64,000 bases of DNA from Tridacna crocea. Taxonomy: Eukaryota > Mollusca > Bivalvia > Cardiida > Cardiidae. The stretch is taken from assembly GCA_943736015.1 (NCBI GenBank), contig OX031058.1, positions 23,895,001 through 23,959,000 of the forward strand, given 5' to 3'. How positions within the stretch are numbered: the stretch's first letter is position 1; every line of letters begins with the position of its first letter. Positions 1 to 10,786 of this stretch are shown piece by piece. Position numbers and translations under genes: made by a program. The notes under the pieces are model-generated. The model did not search any database. It was not told the origin of the DNA and worked only from the letters and a program-made list of their open reading frames with translations.

Positions 1-152
1 GCCTTATGGGGAAAAGGGTTAAAAGATTAGAAAACATGTTGGGAAAAAGAGAAAATGCCAGCAGTATTCATTTCCCCACAATCCTCTCAAAAGGGTTCTT
101 CCTGAGGATCTTTTAAAACAATGTGATTGTTTGGTAAAAGGGAATAAAAAAT
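1..152 (-). repeat. TTAA-hairpin element, truncated by window edge
   Basis: Degraded copy: the stem region (GTTGGGAAAAAGAG) is recognisable near 38-52. The right end reads TTTGGTAAAAGGG at about 130-142. The palindrome is eroded on its right arm. Confidence 0.5.
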
Positions 153-599
153 AGCAGATTAATTTGCAAGAATCTGTTCAAAGTTTGTAAAATAGGGATA
201 CTTGGTTTGAAATTTGTTAATGTATAGTACAGCTAGGTGGAAACATTGTGGCATATTGGAAAATATGTTTGTTAAGGGCTATTTTTGTTCAACATACAAA
301 AACTACATGCAGCTTAAGTATTTCTCTTTGCTGAAAGCATGTTCTATAATTATTTTAGTCACTTTTTGATTTCATATGCTTTTGAATTTTTTCCTCTGGT
401 AAAGGGTTAATAGATGATTATTATTATAGTATTAGCAATCTTGTATTTATTGTCAATAAGATGATGATGCCCTTTGAAGTTTATTGACTTATTATGATTT
501 GTACAATAAACATTTACAATAGCATTACATCTAACAGATTGAAACAGATGGACTTGGACCAAATTTGTTATGTCTAGCTTTCTGTACTTTGCAGAGCAG

Positions 600-828
600 T
601 TAACCCATTACCACACAATGACACCTTTTAACGACCCTGAGAAAGAAGCCATATGAAAACATTGTGGGAAAAGGAGAAAATGCTGGTTACCAGCATTTTC
701 TCCTTTTACCACAAAGTTTTCTACCCTATCAAGGAAAATTGGGATCATTTGCACCACTAAGAAATTGTTGCCTGCAAATGCTTTCAATTTGGATAAGTCT
801 AAAATTTTCCTGTGTAGTAAATGGTTAA
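600..828 (+). repeat. TTAA-hairpin element (229 bp), near-complete
   Basis: Starts TTAACCCATTACCACACAA and ends with TTAA after a GTAAATGG variant of the right terminus. The central palindrome at about 660-715 has GGTTACC at its dyad. Orientation is called + when the end next to the ACCACACAATCCC-type segment is on the left. Confidence 0.9.
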
Positions 829-1205
829 ACTTGAAGCTGCTTGACATGACTCACTGACCTTTTGCAGACAGTGTAGATCAAGATCATTCTGTGCAGTATG
901 ATCTTGGATTTACGCTATGCGATAAAGACTTTTTTTTCCACCCAAAAAAAAAGTTAGAAATAGCAATTATGCAACTTTTTACTATTGCCTTGAAAGTTAC
1001 ATTTAAGTTATTTAGAAGCATTAGGGTTTATATCCCCTAAAAATTATACTGTACCAAGAATATAAATATTTATAGATGCTGGATTAAAATTGCAGTAGTT
1101 TTGTTGTTGCAATAATATCAGAAAAAACTGATCAATGTAATGGCAAAATCTTATTGTTGATTGAGTAGAAAACATTTTAAGAAAAGGAAAAAAGTACTCA
1201 GGTTA

Positions 1206-1909
1206 AGGCGCTGTCATACTCTAACGTATAGAGCCAGCGTATGAGGAACGTGTGGACTTTTTGGGTATACGCTGACATACGCTGAAACACGCTAGGGGTA
1301 CGCTGGAATACGTTTCTAGTACGCCGGGGTTCGTCGGTATACGCTGATGTACGTTGACGGCCAAAAAATTTTTTGAACATGCACAAAAATTTTCAGCGTA
1401 TGCCGACGTATGAATTTTACGCTCCTCATACGTTCCTCATATGCTGAACACGCTAGAGGTTCGCTGAAGGTGCGTTGCTCATAAGTCGAGTACGCATCTT
1501 ATACGTTGAAATTGAATGGGTCAGGAAACCTAGCGTTAGAGGAGCATAAAATGAACGTGTGTCTGACGTGTGTCTAATGAATAGCTAACGTTATAATGGT
1601 AGTTTTAACGACAGTCTAACGTACTCAACTTATACCTAATGTGCTCTGAGCGTACAGCCAACTTATCCCATGCGTATTACATGCGTATTTCCAGCGTATT
1701 GGGGGGGGGGGTGTCTCACATTTCCAAATCTGTATCAGTTTTGTACCAGCAGTTCAGAGATGGAGGTTGCTGTGCTGCAACATCACCAAGATTTGTTACA
1801 GTTGACAGTTGATCTCATACGCTGAAAAATTGCACGTATAAACAATGTTTCGAAATATTTGACACGTTCCTCATACGCTGGCTCTATACGCTAGAATGTG
1901 ACAGCGCCT
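1206..1909. mobile_element. 704 bp TIR DNA element (Harbinger-like MITE candidate)
   Basis: Terminal inverted repeats of about 49 bp (1206-1254 and 1861-1909) start AGGCGCTGTCA and differ at only a few positions. The element is flanked by a TTA duplication (1203-1205, 1910-1912). A TWA target duplication fits PIF/Harbinger elements (known for the family), but no transposase is present, so the assignment is inference. The interior is CpG-rich compared with its surroundings and contains a helically phased motif array. A G-run lies near 1700. Confidence 0.85.
1269..1356. repeat. Nine ACGCTG-like motifs at 10-11 bp spacing
   Basis: Motif starts at 1269, 1279, 1289, 1300, 1310, 1321, 1331, 1341 and 1351 (ACGCTG or one- to two-base variants). 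A looser series of CG steps follows at about 1397-1504. The array lies inside the 704 bp TIR element. Confidence 0.8.
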
Positions 1910-1999
1910 TTACCAGTATATCTTCTATTTCCATAATGTTTTCAAAGGGCTTCCTCCTCAGGGTCATAAAATCTGGAATGTATGATAAAGTGTTAAGCA

Positions 2000-2745
2000 A
2001 ATTCCTTGTAATGCAAGACTAGCATTTTTTATATAGTGCCCTATTTTTCTCAGAGTGGATGAAGATGTCTTTATTTTGAGTCCACAAAAACCATATAATG
2101 GATGAGCTAGTTATGTTTCTGACGTCATAATAATCCCATTTGTAACATATGTCTGTAATTTATACAAGTTTTGACATTAACTCTTGGCTTGTAAAGGGCA
2201 GCATAATGTGCTTCTGGGGACAGGGTAGACCAAGCTCAGATCACACACAAAATACGGTCTGACCTTTGATTTACACTAATATTCTTAATCTGCTATTGGT
2301 TGATTGAATAGTGTTTTACACTGTTTTCAACATTGTTTCAGCCATATCACAGTGACAGCTCATATACTTATGTAATTCCTGAGTTTCAACAGTATTAGGC
2401 TAGGGCTATGAGGCCTTAAGTTTGCCAAAGGACACGCCTACAAAAAACCAGTGGGTCCACTGAGACTTGAACCTGGAACTCTTGGTAATGAATCCTACAC
2501 TTTACTGCAGTCACACATAGAACCCATTCTGTATCCTTGAAGAGACTGAGAGAGTAATAAGTTGTCATTACCACTAGAGTAATTTAAGATCGGATCGCAC
2601 AAAATGTGATGATGAGTACTGGTAATACAATTTTGTTTTCTTATTATATCTGGCATTTATGCAGGTGTTTTCATTAAATTTTGGCATGCAAGAAAGGTAT
2701 AATTATGACTGCTTTTGTCAATAGTTTCACTTATGATCAGACAAC
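2000..2745. other. Non-coding stretch; possible tRNA-like relic on minus strand
   Basis: No credible exon. On the minus strand at about 2455-2540 a B-box-like GGTTCAAGTC lies downstream of a weak A-box-like stretch, which suggests a tRNA-derived SINE remnant. The rest is AT-rich sequence without recognisable structure. Confidence 0.3.
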
Positions 2746-2749
2746 CGTT

Positions 2750-3260
2750 ATAACTCTTTGCCACACAATGCTGTTTTCTATCGATCTATCAAAGTCATAT
2801 CATTTGAACCACAATGAAATTGTCTGCAAATGCTGTCTACTCAAAATTTTGTAAAAATTTAACTGCATCCTTAGTCTATATTCAGGTTTCTGAATGGCCT
2901 ATACTGTTAAGTATAGCCTATCAGAAATTGCCTTACCTCCAAATTGAGAAAGTTTTTGAAAACAAATTGAGAAAGTTTTTTGAAAACAGGATGTGATAAC
3001 TGATTGGTTTGGCTTGTGGGCCCTGATCTATAACAGCCCTACACAGCTTCGCCAAACAATCCCGTGTTTCTCTTTCAACAATCTTTCGGGGTATATAGTT
3101 TCAGAAAAGTAGAAAAGGTTCAGGTTACAAGCTCTCTGTCTTTACCTACAGTGTTTTTTTCTACCCTTCTAAGGCAAACCCTGTGGAGACATGACTGTGT
3201 GGTTTGTTGCAAATCCCTAAAATTTGGTAAAAAATTTTGTTTGTAAAGTATTTGAAATTA
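2750..3260 (+). repeat. Two strongly degraded TTAA-hairpin remnants
   Basis: About 2753-2870 resembles the left end (CTTTGCCACACAATG) joined to the right half (GTCTGCAAATGCT), with the palindrome deleted. About 3050-3200 shows CCAAACAATCCC, a broken stem around GGTTAC and TTTTTTTCTACCCTTC. Confidence 0.4.
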
Positions 3261-3726
3261 TACTTGTCAATTAATTATGTCTGACAACTACAGCCTGCAA
3301 GACCAATGGGTTGGCCTATGTTAAGACATGGCCTGACCACTTTTTCAGCCAAATATGATATTGGCCTCGTATCTTTTTTTTCCATTTTTCCGTCCAAAAA
3401 GTTGCAAAAATGCTTAGAACAGCTTCTAGAGACTTCTTAAATTCAAGCATTTTCTCAGGGGAGGTCTCCTGATTCAAAGCCCAATATGATAGCTGGGATG
3501 GGGGAGGATATGGCTTCAACAATATAGAAATGCGTTTTATGGCAATACCACCTATCAAAAGCTGGGATGGCGGCTTGAAACATGCTTGTTGGTCTGTGTG
3601 TCCATTGTGAAAATGTCTATTTTGCTAAATTATTTGGCAGTATAAAAGTTTAGAGGCAAAATATGATTTTATTTAATACAGATTATTGATTTTGCTGCCA
3701 ATCATTATTTAATGATCATTTTGTCA
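3261..3726. other. Non-coding stretch, nothing recognised
   Basis: AT-rich sequence. A short GCTGGGATGG motif occurs twice (about 3493 and 3561). No splice-bounded reading frame or repeat family was recognised. Confidence 0.3.
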
Positions 3727-3961
3727 TTAACCCATTACAATGCCAGTACTTTTGACAACCCTGTGAAAGAGGCCTTTAGAAAACTTTGTGGGAAAAAAGA
3801 AAATGCTGGTTACCAGCATTTTCTCCTTTTTTTTCCCACGATGTTTCCTACCCTCCCAAAACAAATTTTGATTTTTCAGACACATTTATTTCTCTTTTTT
3901 TGTCATCTGCAAATGCTTTCAATTTGGACCACTACAAATTTGTCGGTTGGCAAAGAATTAC
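3727..3961 (+). repeat. TTAA-hairpin element, near-complete
   Basis: Begins TTAACCCATTACAATGCC. The palindrome lies at about 3787-3842, with extra T bases in the right arm. The right terminus has decayed to GGCAAAGAATTA. Confidence 0.85.
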
Positions 3962-4453
3962 ATTTGGCTTTTACCAGAGCATGGATCTCAATGGCTGTTT
4001 CTGACAGCTTCAACTGAAGATAATGTGTATAGTAATTACATATGTAGAAAGATTTCACTCAGCTGTTAACTAATGAATTCAGACTTGGGGAATCTGTGTT
4101 TCCCCAACAGAAGCATAGGTAATAATTTACCTTGGCATGGAATAAACAAGGTTACACATTTACCTGTAGCATCATGGAAGAAAATAAAAAAGCTAGGTGT
4201 CTCTGAGAAAAGGCAAAAATGTGGCGAGAAAAATATAGTGTAATGTAGTGCATTGTTTGTTTTCTGATAATGCTGCATAAATGAAAAAGATAATTATGAT
4301 GTCATCTACAGCATGAAGAAATCTAATTGTTGTACGTATGAAGTCTAAGACTATTATGTCTTAAATGTTCTCGCATATTCTTAAATGTTTTCACATACAT
4401 TTAGATTTTATGTTAACTGAATTCATGTATTGATTATCATTACCATATTTTTT
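3962..4453. other. Non-coding stretch, nothing recognised
   Basis: AT-rich. No exon, tRNA-like or element boundary could be supported. Confidence 0.3.
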
Positions 4454-4682
4454 TTAACCCTTTACCCCGTAAGGCATTTGTATGGTATCTCTGGTTGACC
4501 CTAAATAACAGCAAGGATGAAGCCGTTTCTTATGTGTATATGACACTTTTTGATACTGTAGAAAATATTGTGGCAAAAGGTGAAATTGCTCGTCACGAGC
4601 AATTTCACCTTTTGCCACAATGTTTTCCAAAGGCTCCTACAAGCAATGCATCGAAATGAATATCTGTGGAGTAAAGGGTTTG
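4454..4682. repeat. TTAA-hairpin element, subfamily 2 (229 bp)
   Basis: Shares the TTAACCCTTTACC end and the 229 bp length with the main family. The arms next to the ends differ (CCCCGTAAGGCATTTG), and so does the palindrome (about 4566-4621, dyad CTCGTCACGAG). The pairing is perfect in this copy. The right end is GTAAAGGGTTT. Confidence 0.9.
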
Positions 4683-4915
4683 TTATCTCTTGCAAAAGGT
4701 TGATTGCCTGAGAGTTTTTAAGGGCTGCTTTCAATGATGTTTCAGTTATTTCATGGCACTTACTCATGCATGTCTTTGTTTTCACCAGTTTAAGGCTGGG
4801 GCTCTGCATCTTGCCTATAAAGGCACAGAGGTACTCCATAGAACAATCAAACACTTTGAGGGAGGATTAAAATTCGTACTGTCAGGTTGTAAATCCAGTA
4901 CTACTAAGCTTTGCA

Positions 4916-5059
4916 AGATACATTTGATGGTTGAAGAGGTAGTACCATTTAGTCAGAACGCCCAGATACATTTGATGGTTGAAGAGGTAGTACCATTTAG
5001 TCAGAACGCCCAGATACATTTGATGGTTGAAGAGGTAGTACCATTTAGTGAGAACGCCC
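4916..5059. repeat. 48 bp tandem repeat, three copies
   Basis: Unit starts at 4916, 4964 and 5012 (CATTTGATGG recurs at 4921, 4969 and 5017). The copies are almost identical; the third has AGTGAG instead of AGTCAG. The length is a multiple of three and lies inside a 169-codon plus frame (4753-5262). That frame also runs through a hairpin element, so coding is unlikely. Confidence 0.95.
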
Positions 5060-5268
5060 CTGTGGTTTTAAAAACTGCAAGGCAGAAACCTTTTGAAAAC
5101 ACTATGGAAAGAGGAGGACATGCTGGTAACCAGCATTTTGTCTTTTTACCTGCAACATCTTCTTCCTGTTCCAAGAGGAGTGTTAATCATTTGAGCCAAA
5201 TGCAATATTTCTTCTGCAAATGCGTGGAATTTTTATTTGTCTCAAAATGTTGTCTGGTTTAGAGTTTA
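5060..5268 (+). repeat. Divergent TTAA-hairpin element abutting the next copy
   Basis: Recognisable from GAAACCTTTTGAAAACAC through a palindrome with GGTAACC at its centre (about 5095-5150) to GTTGTCTGGTTTAGAGTTTAA. It shares the terminal TTAA with the copy at 5266. Confidence 0.7.
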
Positions 5269-5491
5269 ACCCTTTACCACACAATCCCTACTTTTGACAC
5301 CTGTATGAAAGAAGGCATTTGAAAACATTGTGGGAAAAGGAGAAAATGCTGGTAACCAGCATTTTCTCCTTTTCCCACAATGTTTTCTTCCCCTCATGAA
5401 ACAAATTTCAATTCTTTAGTCACATTTATCATGTCATCTGCAAATGCTTTCATTTTGGGCCAGTCTAAATTTTGTTGCCTGGTTTAGAGTA
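5266..5491 (+). repeat. TTAA-hairpin element, near-complete
   Basis: TTAACCCTTTACCACACAATC start and a perfectly paired central palindrome (about 5322-5383, dyad GGTAACC). The right end has decayed to GGTTTAGAGTAA. Confidence 0.9.
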
Positions 5492-6189
5492 AAAAGACAG
5501 TGTTCCTTGTAAGGTTTTATGTGAAATAACAGATGAATAATTAGATTGTCTGGTGTTACCAAATGTATGTGACAAACTGACAGAGGTTTATCTGGTTCAG
5601 TCGGTGAATGAAAAATGGTCCAAGTCTCTTCATTTTTCAGATTACCTCATGTTTAATCTTTGTAATTTATAGCTAATATAGCTACAGTGTGGATTAAGAA
5701 CAGGATGTACAGAATGCACAGTCCAATCTTGGATCTTACTCAGTCTGCTTCTATATCCATATATTCTGACAAAAGCAGCCTTGAAATGATAATATCTACA
5801 CCTTTTACATTTGGAGAATGTCTTTCTATTAATTGAGAACTATGCCAATGCGTGGGTTACTTTCCTTTTTTGGACAGAATTATGGCCAAACTTGTTATTT
5901 TAACTGCAAACCCTAAGAGCACCAAATACACCTGACAGACATTTCAGTTGTAAAATAAGACCAAGCTAAGTGTAATTTGGTTGTTTCTTTTGTCTGTAAA
6001 GTTTTAGCAAAGCATTCAGTGTAGATCAAAGATCAGACTGCAGTCTGATGTTGATCTAAACTGGCCGCAAAAGCAGCTGTAGTTGTGAAAGGAACTTTTA
6101 TGGTTAATATCTAGTAGGCACATTTTGATGCTTCTATGTAGTTCTCTTGTTCAAAATTTCATCTGATATTTATTCTTACAGTGAAAAGT
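5492..6189. other. Non-coding stretch, nothing recognised
   Basis: AT-rich. No exon with paired splice sites and no repeat family recognised. Confidence 0.3.
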
Positions 6190-6402
6190 TAAACCTTATT
6201 GCCACACAATACCAACTTTTAGCGACCCAGGGAAAGGAGCCTTCTGAGAACATTTTTGGTAAAGGAGAAAATGCAGGTAGCCAGCATTTTCTCCTTTGCG
6301 ACAATGTTTCCTACCTTATCAAAGAAAGAAAAATTAAACCATTTGAGCCACAGAAAATTTGTTGTTTGGAGATGCTTTCATTTTGTCCTCTAATACAGGG
6401 TC
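6190..6402 (+). repeat. TTAA-hairpin element, diverged
   Basis: Left end CTTATTGCCACACAATACC. The palindrome at about 6259-6300 carries unpaired changes (GCAGGTAGCCAGC). The right end is eroded. Confidence 0.75.
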
Positions 6403-6654
6403 AAAAAGTGATTTACAGTATGAATTTATTGAAGCTGGTAATTGCCATACAACTTCCAATTATTCTCCATAGAAAATGTTTTATTGTCCTATTGGGAGTT
6501 ATTGGTATAAAACTGTTTCATACAATTGACCAATATTCTTTTTATTTACATTATGGTTGCACCGTCTAGAGGATCTGATGAAATCTGTATTCTTGATGAC
6601 AATACACTGGACTTTGTTGAAATTTTGTAGACAAATGTGGCTTTTCTGATAGGA

Positions 6655-6776
6655 TTTGCTTCTGAAACAGTAGAAAAGGATAATGGTAACCAACATTTTC
6701 TCCTGTTCCAAAATGATTTCAAGAGTGTTTTTCCTAAGGATCTTGAAAACATATGACTGTTTTGTAAAGGGTTAAG
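6655..6776 (-). repeat. TTAA-hairpin element, half copy
   Basis: Stem fragment with GGTAACCAACATTTTC, then the flank with TTTTGTAAAGGGTTAA at the end. Confidence 0.65.
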
Positions 6777-7579
6777 TATTCCCAGCTTGGTGCATGGTAA
6801 TTAATATGTATAGGTCTGCTGTTGTGTTGATATGTGTGTGTGGGTGGCACAGTAGCTATCATTATGGAAGATAATTGTAAAATTTGTATTGCAAATTCAG
6901 CCACATTTCAATTATTGACCTTGGACATCTTCAAAAGAGGAGCCTGGTTCTGCATATTCCCCATGGCCCCCCCCCCCCCCCCAACATATTACAACATTAC
7001 ATCAAGCGCAAGAAATGAAATGTAAATTGCATCATGTTTCTATGGTTGTGAGGCGTGCATAATGTACCAAGGTAACTAGTGCGCTGAGGAACAACACTGT
7101 TTTCGCCTTCAATTGGGGAGTTAGAATATAAAAATTGGTATTTTCACTGGTTGTAACCATGATGTTTTCTGATGTTTTTTTGTTAACCTACCAGAAAGCA
7201 TTAAATAAGAATTGTTTATTGTCCCAAAAAGGATTTAAGTGTATTGGCATTGGATTGGGTTTACGCAATCGCAAGTACTCATAGAGAAGTGAAGAGTGTA
7301 AAGTAAGATCAAAATGCAATGTATGTGCAGGTTGATCTTGTTTCACATTCTCAGCCAAACATATCAATGTTAGCCATTGGCAGGAGAAATTAATTAAGTT
7401 CAGACTTTAAAAGAGTGTATTGTATCACTGGCCTCACAGTCATGCTAAAAACAAAAGTGATTTATGCTTGTAAAAATGCCTATTTGTCCATCTGTCAGTT
7501 TAACATAGGTAAAGACATGAAGATTTGCAGACACTTTGAACCTCTGCCAGGTGCCATACATACTGATGGCCTGATGGAG
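6777..7579. other. Non-coding stretch with a C homopolymer
   Basis: A run of about 17 C lies at 6966-6982. The rest is AT-rich and unrecognised; no exon supported. Confidence 0.35.
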
Positions 7580-7580
7580 G

Positions 7581-7735
7581 TTAACCCTTTACAAAACAAT
7601 GCTGCTAAACAGCTTTTCCACCATGTTTTATTCCTTGTCAAAAAACTTCTGCTCATTTTTTCCACTTTCAGATTTTTCATCAGACATTCTCTATTATGGG
7701 AAGAGTCTAAAATTTGGCATTTGAGAAAGAGTTAC
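7581..7735 (+). repeat. TTAA-hairpin element with internal deletion
   Basis: TTAACCCTTTACAAAACAATG left end joined to a short stem remnant (GCTGCTAAACAGC), then the right half to about AAAGAGTTAC. Confidence 0.65.
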
Positions 7736-8135
7736 AAAATTAATTTGTTACCTATTTTTTTTTCATTTTGTGCAAGTCTGAAATTTTTTCTATACTGTTG
7801 ATTAAGGGAGATTACCCTGACTGTCTAAACGTATTGTGTGATTGGGAGTTACAGGTCAAACAAAAGATTCTTTACTTCCTGTTTCTTTGATTTGGACCCC
7901 CAAATGTTCTAATTTTCACCAACAATTTCAATTTTTGCCTTCTTTTATTCATTTGAAGGGATCCTATGACGCCCAAAAGAGAACAGCAAGGAAAACCATG
8001 AAGAAAAGAATATCACATGAGTTACTGGATGATTACTCTGTTTTATAAAATTCTTCTTCTTGATACATAATTAGTTTAGTGCAAAAATGGCGAATGGACA
8101 TCAACACAGCTTTCTAATTCCTGTCAGAATATCTC
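7736..8135. other. Non-coding stretch, nothing recognised
   Basis: AT-rich. No exon or element boundary supported. Confidence 0.3.
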
Positions 8136-8364
8136 TTAACCCATTACCACACAATCCCTACTTTTGACGCCCCTGAGAAAGAAGCTTGTAGAAAACATTG
8201 TGGGAAAAGGAGAAAATGCTGGTAACCAGCATTTTCTCCTTTTTCCACAATGTTTTCTACCCTTCACAAAACAAATTTCAAATTTTCAGTCACTTTTATT
8301 TTGTCGTCTGCAATTCCTTTCAATTTGGACAAACCTAAAATTTTGTCGTTTGGTAATGGGTTAA
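8136..8364 (+). repeat. TTAA-hairpin element (229 bp), complete
   Basis: Both ends intact (TTAACCCATTACC...GGTAATGGGTTAA) and a well-paired palindrome. Its right TTAA (8361-8364) is also the left TTAA of the next copy. Confidence 0.95.
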
Positions 8365-8590
8365 CTCTTTACCACACGACAAAATTGTATACTGGTTCAA
8401 ATTGAAAACACTTGCAGATGACAAAATAAAAGGTGACTGAAAAATTGAAATTTAATCTGGGAAGGGTAGAAAACACTGTGGGAAAAGGAGAAAATGCTGG
8501 TTACCAGCATTTTCTCCTTTTCCAACAGTGTTTTCAAAAGGCTTCTTTCTCAGGGGCGTTAAAAGTAGGGATTGTGTGGTAATGGGTTAG
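8361..8590 (-). repeat. TTAA-hairpin element (230 bp), complete
   Basis: Opposite orientation to its left neighbour and sharing its TTAA, so the pair forms a larger inverted repeat. Starts TTAACTCTTTACCACACGAC and ends GGTAATGGGTTAG. Confidence 0.95.
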
Positions 8591-8596
8591 GTCTTT

Positions 8597-8823
8597 TCCT
8601 TACCAAATGACAATATTTTAGATTTGTCGAAATCGAAAGCATATAAAGATGACAGGTTACATAAATCTGGTATGATAGAAATATTTTCTGGATCTTGAGA
8701 AAACATTGCAAAAGGAGAAATTACTGGTTACCAGCATTCTTTCTTTTTCTACAATGTGTTAAAAGCCTCTTCCCTCAAGGTGGTTTCAGGAATTTTGATG
8801 GGATTTTGTAGCAAAGGGTTAAG
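8597..8823 (-). repeat. TTAA-hairpin element, third of a cluster
   Basis: Starts CCTTACCAAATGACAATATTT and ends GCAAAGGGTTAA. The palindrome is shortened and partly unpaired (ATTACTGGTTACCAGCATT). Confidence 0.85.
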
Positions 8824-9984
8824 ATCTTTATCTACACTGTCTCCAAAAGCAATTAAAATTGCCCAAGGCATCTGATTGGTCAAATATTATTTTCTATGAG
8901 AAAATTTGATGGTGCCGAATGTATTACCATATTGGCTACAGTGACCAGCCAGGAAAGAGAGCAGGCGAGTAAAAAAGCATGAAAATAACTGCTAGAATAA
9001 AGGAAAAAGTTCTGTTGGTATAACAATTATAGGGAGTAGCAGGAAGTTCATTGGGTCCCTATCTTCTTCCAACTTTGCCTTAAAGGTCCTCTGGAACAGA
9101 GAAGCAACACAGTAATTGCATATCATTGGTATTTGGTTAAAAAAAAAGACCGAGTCACATTCATCATTATTTACAAATGATAACTGTTCAATTTTTCACT
9201 GAATGTTGATGATGAATGTTCTTGAAACCTTTAAGGTTTTAGAAACCAGCATTTCCTGCTTAATGCTTTTTGCAGTGTCAAAAACAGACTTTGTTTTGAG
9301 CCCCGTTTGTCATCATTTGCACATGCCACAATAAGGCCAATCAAAGGGTTTCCTTGTCAGTGGTAAACAGTTAACTCTGTAATGGATTGCTTAATTTTTG
9401 ACAACTGCATTTGCAAACACCCAATGTTGTTTAAACTTTTAGACTTCTTGTTTAAAGGTTAAATATGATGGGAAAAAGGAGAAATTACTGGTTACCAACA
9501 TTTTCTTTTATTCTCACAATAGTTTTCTCACCATTGTTATGAGTAAGTGATGTGCTGTAAGGAAGTATGATGTATGGGTAAGAAGGTACAGGGTTTGAAA
9601 AAAGATGTACAAATAAAAAACTTGTGAAGGAAGAATGTCCGATGTTATTTTGACTTCAACATGTCTACCTACACCAAACATATGGTACTACTTTTTTGAG
9701 GCCGTAATAATCTGGTTGTAATTTGTAGTGTAGCATCATATAGAGTGGATTTTTTGTTGCATATTCACCCTTGGGTAATACTGTCCTAGTGATCACAACT
9801 TTCCCCTCAGTTTTAGCATTGCCATGCTAAACTGTCAACACTTAAACCCTGTTGTGGCCCGTGTTGTCTCACCAAAAATCTTGGACACTGAAGATCGAGA
9901 TCATAGGTCAGTCTACACACAAAAGTTGTTGAAAGGTTTAAATGCTACTGACTGGTTTAGCTCATCTTAGCAAAAAATACTCAA
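8824..9984. other. Non-coding stretch with degraded hairpin-element fragments
   Basis: About 9225-9375 and 9376-9540 contain weak remains of the hairpin family (for example ATTACTGGTTACCAACATTT near 9485). The remainder is unrecognised AT-rich sequence. Confidence 0.4.
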
Positions 9985-10350
9985 TGTGAGCTTTTGTTGA
10001 TGTGCTGTGTCTAATGTCCATCAGGCATTGTGCTATCATCAACATTTATCTTGTGTCCACTCTAGAGACCATATCTTTAGTCAGATACTAAGGAAACTTG
10101 GTCAGAACAGTTGCATTGGTAAAATCTCTGATAAATTCGAATTACTGTCATATCAGTTCAGAAGAAGCTCACTGAGCCAAACCCTAGAAAAACCTAAGCT
10201 TACATGCACAATGTGGGCCAACCACATTTTCAGCCTGATACCCTTGAAACTTAATAAGAATATTTGTCTTGATGGTATCTTGGTCAAGTTGAAAACCGGG
10301 TCACAATGGGCAAAAAAAGTCTTATCCACTAGTGTGTTTTTGATAATTAA
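9985..10350 (+). repeat. Pearl-like element remnant, about two degraded 145 bp-type units
   Basis: Resembles the 33-35 kb array: GTGTCCACTCTAGAGACCAT and GTCAGATACTAAGGAAACTTG (both near 10050-10100), then a second, weaker unit. The hairpin ends are not recognisable. Confidence 0.6.
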
Positions 10351-10559
10351 AACCAGGATATATTCAGTTTTATCAAGCCTAGATGACTTTTACTTAGGTG
10401 AGCCCCTTAGGACCAATAGCCCTTTTGCTTTTAGGGGAGGGAGGGTGTCTTGTTTATAGCTTTAAGGACAGCTTTTTGCTTTAATGGTGTGTGTGTGTTG
10501 GGGGGCTTAGGGGGGAGGAACTATTGTTTTTCCAAAAGTTGGCTTTGTATACCCCCATT

Positions 10560-10786
10560 CTTCTAGGTCGCCAACCACGGCGCTCTCACCGAGTGCCGTA
10601 GATCGCCATGCAGAGTGCCAAGAATGCTAACAGATCTTTAGTGGATCGCCAAGATCACCACCAGTTTACTCCCTTTCTCAAAGATCCGTGGCGCTCTGTT
10701 CAGAACGCCATCACATCACTACTTAATTGCTTAAATCGCTATCGAAACACAACTTGAACGTAAACATCGTAAATGGAGCGCTATGG
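10560..10786. repeat. GATC/GCGCTC-rich repeat left of the retroelement
   Basis: Spaced motifs such as GGCGCTCTCACC, GATCGCCATG, GGATCGCCAAGATC and GGCGCTCTG give the same look as the sequence right of the insertion (21337-21560). The retroelement probably split one repeat tract. Confidence 0.5.

Larger units (their letters stand above)
1150..1999 (-). repeat. TTAA-hairpin element split by a TIR element
   Basis: The left stem arm (GTAGAAAACATTTTAAG at about 1166) stops at GGTTA (1201-1205). The right arm resumes at TTACCAG (1910) and runs to a degraded end, GATAAAGTGTTAA, near 1998. Removing 1206-1909 plus one TTA restores the usual GGTTACCAG centre. The far left end of this copy is not recognisable. 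Confidence 0.75.
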
